A stretch of 26,401 bases of DNA from JACPTG01 sp964504135 (GTDB lineage Archaea > Nanobdellota > Nanobdellia > Woesearchaeales > UBA10216): positions 1 through 26,401 of the forward strand of contig CAZDCW010000019.1 of the NCBI GenBank assembly GCA_964504135.1, read 5' to 3'. Both the position numbers and the translations under genes were made by a program. Positions 7,632-14,408 of the stretch are shown piece by piece. Position 1 is the stretch's first letter. Each line of letters begins with the position of its first letter. The notes under the pieces are model-generated. The model had not been told where the DNA came from and did not search any database. It saw only the letters and a program-made list of their open reading frames with translations.

Positions 7632-8542
7632 TTTCGCTTGTTACCGGCGTTGGCGGCTTTGTTGGCCCGTATCTTGCTGCGCATCTGAATTCAGCAGGCC
7701 ATAAAGTATTCGGCATTGAGCGCCATCCAAGGCAGGTCCCTGGCTGTGAGATAATAAAATGCGATGTTACCGATTTGGCCGATTTGGACAGCGGTGTCAG
7801 GGACGTCAGGCCTGATTTCGTTTTCCACCTTGCAGCAGTGTCCTCAGTCTCAGCCACTGCCCAGGACCCTGATTCTGCAAACAGGGTTAATGTCGGCGGG
7901 ACGAAAAATCTCCTGTCCAGCGTCCAAAGGCATTCTCCAAAGGCGTATGTTCTGGTTGTTTCCACAGCGCATGTTTACGGAATTCCTGTTAGGCTTCCAA
8001 TCAGCGAGTCCCATCCTGCAAAGCCTGTGAGCGCTTATGGGAGGTCAAGGCTCGGGCAGGAGGAAGTCGCAGCTTATTTTGCCAGGGCAGGGCTTCGTGT
8101 TATCATTTCCCGCAGCTTTAACCATACAGGGCCAGGGCAGCCGCCTGGATTTGTCTGCTCTGACTTTGCCAGGCAGGTTGCGGCCATTGAGAAGGGCGCA
8201 GAACCTGTAATGAAGGTTGGCGACCTTTCTCCCAGGAGGGATTTTACCGATGTCCGCGACGTGGTGCAGGCCTACCTTCTCGCCTTGCAGAAGTGCAGCC
8301 CTGGAATCTACAATGTCTGTTCTGGGAAGGCGTATTCAGGAAGGGAAATCCTTGATATTTTCCTGCAGATGAGCGGCCGGAAAATCCGGGTTGCCGAGTC
8401 CAGGCCGGAAAGGGAGGGTGATATCCCGGCTTTGGTGGGCGACAATTCAAAGTTCGTGGCTGCCACAGGCTGGTCTCCTTCTATCCCCTTCAGGCAGACC
8501 CTCTCCGAGGTTCTGGATTACTGGAGGGGGCGCGGCAGTTAG
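7628..8542 (+). CDS. rmd: GDP-4-keto-6-deoxy-D-mannose reductase (GDP-D-rhamnose forming)
   Basis: This enzyme is expected to reduce the Gmd product to GDP-D-rhamnose. The 304 residues show a Rossmann start (TGVGGFVG), HLAAVSSV, STAHVYG, and the family-typical SFNHTGPGQ followed by GFVCSDFARQVA and LSPRRDFTDVRDV. Position within the gmd operon supports the assignment. One oddity is that the usual Tyr-x3-Lys pair reads Tyr137-Gly-Arg-Ser-Arg141, so the catalytic lysine is an arginine. This may reduce or change activity, or Arg may substitute. Related 4-keto reductases remain possible. Confidence 0.87.
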   Translation: MISLVTGVGGFVGPYLAAHLNSAGHKVFGIERHPRQVPGCEIIKCDVTDLADLDSGVRDVRPDFVFHLAAVSSVSATAQDPDSANRVNVGGTKNLLSSVQRHSPKAYVLVVSTAHVYGIPVRLPISESHPAKPVSAYGRSRLGQEEVAAYFARAGLRVIISRSFNHTGPGQPPGFVCSDFARQVAAIEKGAEPVMKVGDLSPRRDFTDVRDVVQAYLLALQKCSPGIYNVCSGKAYSGREILDIFLQMSGRKIRVAESRPEREGDIPALVGDNSKFVAATGWSPSIPFRQTLSEVLDYWRGRGS

Positions 8543-8877
8543 AATCCTTCAAATCCAAGGGATTTCAGGATGTTTTTGACCGTGGCTATTGCCTTCCGCT
8601 GGTCCTTCTTTTCTGACATTTTGACGAATTTGATTAGGAGCCTGGCAAGCTCATCTGCCGACCCAAACTTGAGTATATGGCCGTTGGTAATGAAGTAAAA
8701 CCTGAACTTTTCATGTTTTATCTCCTTAATGACGATGCCCCCGATGTGGCCTAAGGCTTTGCCTTGTGACGGGCGGGTTTCCAGGTTCTTCATCCGCAGG
8801 AAGATATCCTCTGATTTCTCTTTGAACTTGGAGTATATCTCTTCCTGAAGGGATTTTGTTATTACGACTTTGGCCAT
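8539..8877 (-). CDS. RelE/ParE-family toxin
   Basis: The 112-residue basic protein has the RelE pattern: an N-terminal helix region, RMKNLETRPSQGKALG at about 28-43, then alternating strands (VIKEIKHEKFRFYFI, HILKF) and a C-terminal basic helix with MSEKKDQRKAI. Such proteins are typically mRNA-cleaving or translation-blocking toxins neutralised by the cognate antitoxin. It follows its antitoxin gene with a 16-base overlap, the usual antitoxin-toxin order. Its 3' end overlaps the convergent rmd by four bases. I cannot confirm nuclease activity; a solitary housekeeping RelE-like protein is less likely given the partner. Confidence 0.75.
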   Translation of the reverse strand: MAKVVITKSLQEEIYSKFKEKSEDIFLRMKNLETRPSQGKALGHIGGIVIKEIKHEKFRFYFITNGHILKFGSADELARLLIKFVKMSEKKDQRKAIATVKNILKSLGFEGF

Positions 8878-9068
8878 CGTTTCCGCGCGCCCTCAATGGC
8901 CTCGTCAATTCCTATAGAATCGGTCTCGTCGTAAAGGTATTGCATCAGGATGGTTTTTTTGGTTGCCTCGTACATTTTCTGGATTATGTCATCATAGGAG
9001 TCTCCAGTCCTTCCCAGGTGTTTGAGCTTTTGCTTGGTTTCTTCGCGTACTGATATTGTGGTGGCCAT
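8862..9068 (-). CDS. RHH antitoxin of the RelE pair
   Basis: The 68-residue protein starts with MATTISVREETKQKLKHL, typical of archaeal VapB/RelB-like ribbon-helix-helix antitoxins. A charged C-terminal tail likely wraps the toxin. The ATG at 9068 is preferred over longer upstream starts because a TATA box is centred 27 bases before it and the RHH strand begins immediately after it. It probably binds a repeated motif in its own promoter (see the direct repeat at 9073-9089). It overlaps the toxin gene by 16 bases. Confidence 0.78.
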   Translation of the reverse strand: MATTISVREETKQKLKHLGRTGDSYDDIIQKMYEATKKTILMQYLYDETDSIGIDEAIEGARKRWPKS

Positions 9069-9072
9069 GAAA

Positions 9073-9098
9073 TCTATGGACTCTATGGAGCTTATAAA
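9073..9098 (-). promoter_or_regulatory. TATA box and 9-base-phased direct repeat of the RelE toxin-antitoxin operon
   Basis: TTTATAA (minus strand, 9092-9098) is centred 27 bases before the antitoxin ATG. Between box and start lie two identical copies of TCTATGGA (plus strand, 9073-9080 and 9082-9089), nine bases apart. Direct repeats of this size are a common RHH operator form, and the position would block transcription start. Autoregulation is inferred. Confidence 0.55.
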
Positions 9099-9159
9099 TT
9101 TTGTGGTACTGCCCACGTCCAGCAGAGTCTGCAAAAGTGTCAGCGTGACATCCATCAGC

Positions 9160-9987
9160 TTATCGGGCCGTATTAAGCTCATCAATGTCCTTTTTTGAAT
9201 GCACGTTCTTCCATTTGCCTGAGTACAGGTATCCTACCAGCTTTCTTTGCTTTGCCAGCTCTGCGAATGTGTTTTCCTGGAGGCTCCAGTTTATCCTTCC
9301 TGCAGGTATGTGGCTGAATATTTCCGGCTCGGCGAAGCCTATCATCAGCGCGGTGAGGTGCGTTTCAGCTTTCTTCGGCTTTTCAATGTATTTGGTCACG
9401 ATGTTCCCTTCAAGGCTGACTATTGAGCTTTGGTTCCATTCCTGCTCTGTGCCTGAGTACACGACCAGTGTTGCTGTCTGCCTGTTCTTCTTGTGGTATG
9501 CCTCAACCTCTTCAAGGTTTATTTCAAAGTAGTGGTCGCATGGCATGAATAGGAAGGTGTTTTTTATTTGCTGCCTTGCCATGGCCAGCGTCTTGCCTGA
9601 GCCGAGCGGCTCTTTTTCTTCAAGGTATTCAATTGTTACGTCCACTGCCTTGCCGTCGCCGATGGCGCTGTATATGGCGGACAGCAATTCCTTGGATCCT
9701 ATTATCAGTATTTCGCGGTAGTTTGCCTTCCTTGCCTTTCTGATTATGTCCTCTATCAGCGTGTGCCCCTTCACTTTCACCAGGGGCCTGTAACAGCCAA
9801 GCTCCTTTATGTAAAGCTTTTCAGGCGGGCCTCCTGCGAGTATTATGCACTTCTTCTTTTCAGACACGTGCGCTTCTATTATTTTCTCTATTGCCTCAGA
9901 CCTTGAGAATACCTTTACGTTGTCAACTTCCCTGTCCAGCCTGGAGAGGACTTCCCTGTCAATGGACACTGATATCCGCGTCTTCAT
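9160..9987 (-). CDS. RHH DNA-binding domain fused to a degenerate sugar nucleotidyltransferase domain (second copy)
   Basis: The 275-residue protein has the same architecture as the gene at 215-1015. It has an RHH domain at 1-43 (strand RISVSI; RSEAIEKIIEAH) and a nucleotidyltransferase-like domain from about 47, with LAGG again at exactly 50-53. Retained are PLVKVKGHTLIED (69-81), PLGSGKTL (127-134), Asp151 in PCDH and YIEKPK (200-205). The GTR loop is missing, the PKP lysine is lost, and the second metal Asp aligns with Asn261 in WKNVHS. It is divergent from the dTDP-rhamnose operon. I infer a sugar-nucleotide-responsive repressor of that operon and of itself. A toxin-antitoxin pair lies directly downstream but is probably independent, having its own TATA box. 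Confidence 0.8.
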   Translation of the reverse strand: MKTRISVSIDREVLSRLDREVDNVKVFSRSEAIEKIIEAHVSEKKKCIILAGGPPEKLYIKELGCYRPLVKVKGHTLIEDIIRKARKANYREILIIGSKELLSAIYSAIGDGKAVDVTIEYLEEKEPLGSGKTLAMARQQIKNTFLFMPCDHYFEINLEEVEAYHKKNRQTATLVVYSGTEQEWNQSSIVSLEGNIVTKYIEKPKKAETHLTALMIGFAEPEIFSHIPAGRINWSLQENTFAELAKQRKLVGYLYSGKWKNVHSKKDIDELNTAR

Positions 9988-10014
9988 AGTAATACTCGGG
10001 TATTACTTAAGTAA
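9988..10014. promoter_or_regulatory. Candidate operator between RHH-nucleotidyltransferase 2 and rmlC
   Basis: AGTAATAC (9988-9995) and GTATTACT (10000-10007) are perfect 8-base inverted arms around a 4-base spacer. TTACTTAAGTAA (10003-10014) is a perfect 12-base palindrome that shares one half-site. The block therefore holds three AGTAA/TTACT half-sites, starting immediately next to the minus ATG and ending nine bases before the plus TATA box. This is the expected layout for an RHH regulator acting on both divergent transcripts. Confidence 0.6.
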
Positions 10015-10022
10015 CAGCAAAG

Positions 10023-10030
10023 TATTTATA
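10023..10030 (+). promoter_or_regulatory. TATA box for the dTDP-L-rhamnose operon
   Basis: TATTTATA is centred 27.5 bases before the ATG at 10054. It supports that ATG over the in-frame TTG at 10048 as the leaderless start of rmlC. Confidence 0.7.
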
Positions 10031-10053
10031 TTTGTTTCGGTCCCGCTTTGTGC

Positions 10054-10512
10054 ATGATAGTGGGGGTTCAGGTGAAGCAGCTGGTCAGTCATGCTGATGA
10101 GAGGGGCGTGCTTATGGAGCTGTTGCGTTCTGATGACGCCCTGTTTGACAGGTTTGGCCAGGTTTACATGACGACCTGCAATCCTGGCTTTGCTAAGGCC
10201 TGGCATCTTCATAAGGTCCAGGTTGATAATATGGTGTGCATCCAGGGAAGGCTGAGGCTTGGCCTTTATGATGGCAGGAAGGGTTCCTCAACTTTTGGGA
10301 AAGTCCAGGAGTTCATTCTTGGCTCTGAAAATCCTTTGCTTGTGAGGATTCCTGAGGGCGTTTACCATGGGTTTGAGTGTGCGGAAGATGAGCCTTGCAT
10401 TGTGATAAACATTCCAACCCATCCCTATAACAGGGCTCAGCCTGATGAGTTCAGGAAGCCTTTTGACAGTCCTGACATCCCCTTTAGGTGGAAGGCGGGG
10501 AAGGGTGGCTGA
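10054..10512 (+). CDS. rmlC: dTDP-4-dehydrorhamnose 3,5-epimerase-like cupin
   Basis: This enzyme is expected to epimerise dTDP-4-keto-6-deoxyglucose at C3 and C5 to the L-rhamno form. The 152-residue sequence follows the RmlC jelly-roll pattern: DERGVLMELLRSDD, FGQVYMT, the KAWHLHK segment with His51 and His53, LGLYDGR, RIPEGVYHGF, and PTHPYNRAQPDEFR. The KAWHLHK version belongs to a compact RmlC subgroup rather than the LRGLHYQ form of enteric bacteria. It is the first gene of the dTDP-rhamnose operon, and rmlB starts two bases after its stop codon. Confidence 0.87.
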   Translation: MIVGVQVKQLVSHADERGVLMELLRSDDALFDRFGQVYMTTCNPGFAKAWHLHKVQVDNMVCIQGRLRLGLYDGRKGSSTFGKVQEFILGSENPLLVRIPEGVYHGFECAEDEPCIVINIPTHPYNRAQPDEFRKPFDSPDIPFRWKAGKGG

Positions 10513-10513
10513 T

Positions 10514-11530
10514 GTGAAATTTCTTGTTACCGGCGGCGCTGGATTTATCGGCAGCAATTTCATCAGGCTGCTTCTCAGGGAAAGGAAGGACTCTGAGATT
10601 GTCAACCTGGACAAGCTCACTTATGCGGGCAACATTGAGAATTTGCGGGATGTTGAGGGTGACAGGCGCTATACTTTTGTGAAGGGTGACATCTGCGACC
10701 GCGAGGTGGTTGAGGCTGCCGCCGATGGCGCTGACCTGATAATAAACTTCGCTGCCGAGAGCCACGTTGACCGCTCTATCAACGAGCCTGGAAGTTTTAT
10801 AAGGACTGATGTCTTTGGCGCATATACTCTTTTGGAGGCAGCCAGAAAATATGACTGCGGGTTTGTTCAGATTAGCACTGATGAGGTGTATGGCAGCATT
10901 TCCGAGGGCTCTTTTTTTGAGAATTCCATGCTTTCCCCTTCCAGCCCTTATTCTTCCAGCAAGGCAGCTGCGGAGCTTTTGGCGAAAAGTTACTTTACAA
11001 CGTATGGGCTTCCTGTCCTTGTTACGCGCAGCAGCAACAACTTCGGCCCGTTTCAGCATCCTGAGAAGCTCATCCCGCTTTTCATTACGAATGCCATGGA
11101 GGATAAGCCGCTTCCTGTTTATGGCGATGGCCAGCAGGTGAGGGACTGGCTTTATGTGAGTGACAACTGCCGGGCAATTCTCGCTGTGATTGACAGGGGC
11201 AAGTCAGGGGAGGTTTATAACATAGGCGCTGGCAATGAGCTTACAAACCTTCAGATTACAGAGATGATTCTGGCCGGGCTTCACAAGCCCAGGTCGCTGA
11301 TTAAGTTTGTGAAGGACAGGCCAGGGCATGACAGGCGGTATTCTGTGGAGGCTGCCAAGATAAGGCAGCTTGGCTGGCATCCTGAGTATGAGTTCGGGAA
11401 GGCCTTGTCAGAGACAATCGGCTGGTACCGCGGGAATGCTGGCTGGTGGCAGAGGCTGAAGAGCGGCGAGTTTCTGGAGTATTATAAAAGGCATTATCAT
11501 GGGAGGCATGGGCTGGGTGATGCGGCATGA
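10514..11530 (+). CDS. rmlB: dTDP-glucose 4,6-dehydratase
   Basis: This enzyme converts dTDP-glucose to dTDP-4-keto-6-deoxyglucose. The sequence is strongly typical of RmlB: TGGAGFIGSNF at the N-terminus, LDKLTYAGN, NFAAESHVDRSI, STDEVYGS with the catalytic Asp-Glu pair, SPYSSSKAAAE with Tyr-x3-Lys, SNNFGPFQHPEKLIP, and YGDGQQVRDWLYV. A GTG start at 10514 gives MKFLVTGGAG, the standard N-terminus, and 338 residues; longer starts would run into rmlC. The stop overlaps the next gene by ATGA. Its product may also feed the amino-sugar cassette at 17523-19439. Confidence 0.95.
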   Translation: MKFLVTGGAGFIGSNFIRLLLRERKDSEIVNLDKLTYAGNIENLRDVEGDRRYTFVKGDICDREVVEAAADGADLIINFAAESHVDRSINEPGSFIRTDVFGAYTLLEAARKYDCGFVQISTDEVYGSISEGSFFENSMLSPSSPYSSSKAAAELLAKSYFTTYGLPVLVTRSSNNFGPFQHPEKLIPLFITNAMEDKPLPVYGDGQQVRDWLYVSDNCRAILAVIDRGKSGEVYNIGAGNELTNLQITEMILAGLHKPRSLIKFVKDRPGHDRRYSVEAAKIRQLGWHPEYEFGKALSETIGWYRGNAGWWQRLKSGEFLEYYKRHYHGRHGLGDAA

Positions 11531-13068
11531 GGATTCTGTTGCTGGGCGCGAATGGCCTGCTCGGGAAGGACTTGCAGAGGGTTTTTGCCAATGAGAGTCT
11601 TACTGCGTGGTCGAGGAAGGAGCTGGATATAACAAAAAAGCCAGAGGTCATCAGCAGGATTGGCAGCCTGAAGCCTGATGTGGTTATCAATGCCGCGGCC
11701 TACACGGACGTTGACGGCGCCGAGTCAAATAAGGGGCTGAACATGCTTGTGAATGGCGAGTCTGTCGGATACATAGCAGATGCGTGCAGGCTTTCCGGCG
11801 CCGCGCTATTGCACGTAAGCACTGACTATGTTTTTGACGGCCAGCAGAGGGGCTACACTGAGTTTGACCCTCCAAACCCCCTTAATGAGCATGGCCGGGC
11901 AAAGGCCAGGGCTGAGGCTTTGGTGAAGGAGCACCTTGACAAGTATTTCATTGTCAGGACTTCATGGCTGTTTGGCAGGCATGGGAAAAATTTTGTTGAC
12001 ACAATTCTCCGGCTGGCAAGGGAGCGTGACAGCCTTGCGGTGGTTGATGACCAGGTCGGCTGCCCAAGCTACAGCATGGACGTGGCCTTGAAGATTCGGA
12101 ATATCATTCAGGGCTACGACTACGGCGTTTATCACGTAACAAATTCAGGCTCATGCAGCTGGTTTGAGTTTGCAAGGGAGATTGTGCGGCTTGCCGGGAT
12201 TAAGACGCCAATTAACCCGATTACAAGCGGGCAGCTTAACAGGCCTGCTCCAAGGCCCAAGTTTTCAATCCTGATAAACACAAAGCTTGAGCCTTTAAGG
12301 CCGTGGCAGGAGGCTCTGAAGGATTACATGGGCTTGGTTAGTGTGAAGGGCGTGATTCTTGCTGGCGGCACAGGCTCCCGCCTTAGCCCTATTACAAAGG
12401 TGACGAACAAGCACCTTCTTCCTGTCCATGACAAGCCGATGATTTTCTATCCGCTTTTCTCGCTTGTTGATTCAGGCATCAGGAAAATCATGATTGTTAC
12501 AGGGCATGAGTGCGCCGGCGACTTCATGAAGCTGCTTGGCTCTGGGAAGGAATTTGGGGTGGATATAACCTATAAGGTTCAGGACGGCGCGGGTGGCATT
12601 GCACAGGCCCTGTCGCTCTGCGAGGATTTCGTGGCTAGGGACAAGTTCGTGGTTATCCTTGGCGATAACATCTTCACAGACAGGATTGGCGCTGAGCTTG
12701 AGGCGTTCAAGAACGGCTCTGAGGAGGCTCGCATACTCCTTAAGGAGGTGGATGATGCCTATCGCTTTGGCGTTGCAGAGCTCCAGTCCAAGAGGATTGT
12801 TGGCATTGAGGAGAAGCCGGCGAAGCCGAAGAGCAACCTGGCTGTTACCGGAATCTACATGTACAGCCCTAATGTATTTGACATCATCCGCGGCCTTAAG
12901 CCCTCTGCCAGGGGCGAGTATGAGATTACCGATGTCAATAACCAGTATATTAAGAGGGGAACCCTTGCTTACAGCATCCTGAAGGGCCACTGGACTGATG
13001 CAGGGACTTTTGACTCCCTTTACCGGGCGTCCACATTGGTCAGGGAGGAGAGGGATGGGAAGCAGTAG
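11527..13068 (+). CDS. rmlD-rmlA: Fused dTDP-4-dehydrorhamnose reductase and glucose-1-phosphate thymidylyltransferase
   Basis: A single 513-residue reading frame joins two rhamnose enzymes. Residues 1-267 are RmlD: LGANGLLGKDL, INAAAYTDVDGAE, HVSTDYVFDG, RTSWLFG, VDDQVGCPSY and PWQEALKDY. Residues 268-513 are RmlA: LAGGTGSRLSPIT, NKHLLPVHDKPMIFYP, LGDNIF, GIEEKP, and WTDAGTFDSL with both metal-binding Asp positions kept. There is no stop or linker at the join (YMGLVSVKGV). An internal ATG (Met268) or GTG (position 273) could also allow separate RmlA synthesis. In the RmlD part the catalytic Tyr of Tyr-x3-Lys is His122, with Lys126 kept. The enzyme pair forms the first and last steps of dTDP-L-rhamnose synthesis. 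Confidence 0.92.
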   Translation: MRILLLGANGLLGKDLQRVFANESLTAWSRKELDITKKPEVISRIGSLKPDVVINAAAYTDVDGAESNKGLNMLVNGESVGYIADACRLSGAALLHVSTDYVFDGQQRGYTEFDPPNPLNEHGRAKARAEALVKEHLDKYFIVRTSWLFGRHGKNFVDTILRLARERDSLAVVDDQVGCPSYSMDVALKIRNIIQGYDYGVYHVTNSGSCSWFEFAREIVRLAGIKTPINPITSGQLNRPAPRPKFSILINTKLEPLRPWQEALKDYMGLVSVKGVILAGGTGSRLSPITKVTNKHLLPVHDKPMIFYPLFSLVDSGIRKIMIVTGHECAGDFMKLLGSGKEFGVDITYKVQDGAGGIAQALSLCEDFVARDKFVVILGDNIFTDRIGAELEAFKNGSEEARILLKEVDDAYRFGVAELQSKRIVGIEEKPAKPKSNLAVTGIYMYSPNVFDIIRGLKPSARGEYEITDVNNQYIKRGTLAYSILKGHWTDAGTFDSLYRASTLVREERDGKQ

Positions 13069-13072
13069 CGAG

Positions 13073-13663
13073 TCAGAAAGTGTGCGATCCTAAGCCTGTT
13101 TTTTCAAAGAACAGCTTCGTGAATTCCAGCTCATACCTTTTCAAGTATTGCTGCAGCTTCCTTTTGTCAATTTTTTTTCTCATTGCAGTTAATATCCCTT
13201 TATCGAGCGGCTGCCTGAAATGCACCATGTCCAGCAGTGTTTTCTCGATGTCAGAGACAGGAATGTGCTCTTCGCCATACCGGACATACTCAAATCCAAA
13301 ATAATGCTCCACAGGTATATGCCGCAGCAGCACATTGTTTCCAAGGATTTCCCGCGTCCCTTCCCGTATCCTTTTTGTGGTGAGTATGACTGCGTTTGTT
13401 TCCTGTTCCCATATGTTGTGGATGCTCATGGCATTCTGCAGCCCCAGATAGGCTGGCTGGAAGCAGAACACAGCCATTGTGGGGTCATCAATATGCGAAT
13501 AGCAGCCCTTGGTAATCCTGTGAAGCTCGCCTTTCTTCACCATCGTGTGGAGCAAAAGGTGGACATATGGCCCGCCGGCAATCTTTCGGACTGAATCTAC
13601 AGTGACAACCGGCGTTTTCCTGGTCAGCGCAATTACTGCGTTACGGTATTTTGCTTTCCCCAT
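13073..13663 (-). CDS. AbiEi-family antitoxin (type IV toxin-antitoxin)
   Basis: The 196-residue protein has an N-terminal winged-helix region (TPVVTVDSVRKIAG, then LLLHTMVKKGELHRITKGCYS) and the AbiEi-like C-terminal part with HIPVSDIEKTLLDMVHF. AbiEi proteins are transcriptional autorepressors that counter the AbiEii nucleotidyltransferase without binding it. The gene begins inside the 3' end of the toxin gene (31-base overlap) and is second in the operon, the reverse of the usual antitoxin-first order. It ends four bases from the convergent rmlD-rmlA stop. Confidence 0.78.
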   Translation of the reverse strand: MGKAKYRNAVIALTRKTPVVTVDSVRKIAGGPYVHLLLHTMVKKGELHRITKGCYSHIDDPTMAVFCFQPAYLGLQNAMSIHNIWEQETNAVILTTKRIREGTREILGNNVLLRHIPVEHYFGFEYVRYGEEHIPVSDIEKTLLDMVHFRQPLDKGILTAMRKKIDKRKLQQYLKRYELEFTKLFFEKTGLGSHTF

Positions 13664-14277
13664 CTTGTGATGTACTCCCTGATTTCCTGTATTGTGGGTA
13701 TTGGCCCTGAAAGGATTATGGTGGGCAGCGTTTCCTCATCCTCAATCTGTACAGAGGTAACCGCGTCAAGGCCCTCTGGATGGGAGTTTACGAACCGAAG
13801 CAGGGAAAATATGTCATACAGGTCCCTGGCTTTTTTGCGCTTGATGCACGCAGCAATCTTCTCCTGCAGCAGCTCTTCAGGGGAGAGTGTGTAGACAGAC
13901 ATGAGGTTTCCATCAGCCTGCTCATACTCCCTGAGGATTGCTCCTTTCTTTGATGTGAAAATGCCCTCAACACTTACCAGTGTCCTGTTGAACTCCACTA
14001 AGGCATACAGTGAATTTTCCTTGACCCTTTGCTTGAGGATGCGAAAGCCCTGGCGCTCCAGGCTCTGGAAAAATGCAGGGACTCTGTTTTTTGAGGGGAT
14101 GTAAAAGTCCAGGTCCTCTGAGAACCTGTTTCCCCCATAGCACCGCCAGATGGCCGTCCCGCCATGGAATACTGCCTTTGGGAAGTGGCGGTATATGGCT
14201 GTCATGACTATGTCCTGCGCCGCAGCTATGTCCCTGTGGGCCTGCCTCCTTAGCCGGTTGTAGAGGGGGATTCTCAT
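13633..14277 (-). CDS. AbiEii-family nucleotidyltransferase toxin
   Basis: This 214-residue member of the AbiEii/DUF1814 nucleotidyltransferase family shows VFHGGTAIWRCYGGNRFSED at about 36-55, including the GGTA segment and the SEDLD metal-binding motif at 53-57. The later EKIAACIKRKKARDLYDIF contains the conserved Lys and RDLYD. Known relatives act as toxins that transfer nucleotides to RNA, including tRNA. The ATG at 14277 is chosen; a TTG at 14286 would add three residues and also fits the promoter spacing. It is cotranscribed with the AbiEi gene. Confidence 0.8.
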   Translation of the reverse strand: MRIPLYNRLRRQAHRDIAAAQDIVMTAIYRHFPKAVFHGGTAIWRCYGGNRFSEDLDFYIPSKNRVPAFFQSLERQGFRILKQRVKENSLYALVEFNRTLVSVEGIFTSKKGAILREYEQADGNLMSVYTLSPEELLQEKIAACIKRKKARDLYDIFSLLRFVNSHPEGLDAVTSVQIEDEETLPTIILSGPIPTIQEIREYITRWGKQNTVTQ

Positions 14278-14287
14278 TTTAACCAAA

Positions 14288-14319
14288 CTTATAGATATGT
14301 ATAAGGATGGTTATTTAAA
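14288..14319 (-). promoter_or_regulatory. Promoter and candidate operator of the AbiE pair
   Basis: TTTAAATA (minus strand, 14312-14319) is the best TATA candidate, 29.5 bases from the TTG at 14286 and 38.5 from the ATG at 14277; a weaker box is at 14298-14305. CTTATA (14288-14293) and TATAAG (14300-14305) form perfect inverted arms around a 6-base spacer, placed at the expected transcription start. AbiEi proteins repress their own operons through inverted repeats, so this is a good operator candidate. Confidence 0.45.
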
Positions 14320-14377
14320 GCTTTTGCCCGGCAGCAGCGTTCGCAGGTGGAGTTTTAATTAAACCGATACCAAAAGT

Positions 14378-14385
14378 AATTTAAA
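14378..14385 (+). promoter_or_regulatory. TATA box for the small anchored protein gene
   Basis: AATTTAAA is centred 27.5 bases before the ATG at 14409, which decides that start over the in-frame GTG at 14400. Confidence 0.6.
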
Positions 14386-14408
14386 CCCGCAGCCCGGATG
14401 TGTGTTTT

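Noticed and set aside
9069..9185. N-terminal extension of the RHH antitoxin to 9185
   Set aside because: It would overlap the upstream gene's end, bypass the TATA box at 9092-9098 and add residues unlike the family.
10484..11059. Minus-strand open frame of 191 codons
   Set aside because: It is a shadow of rmlB with no recognisable domain and no promoter.
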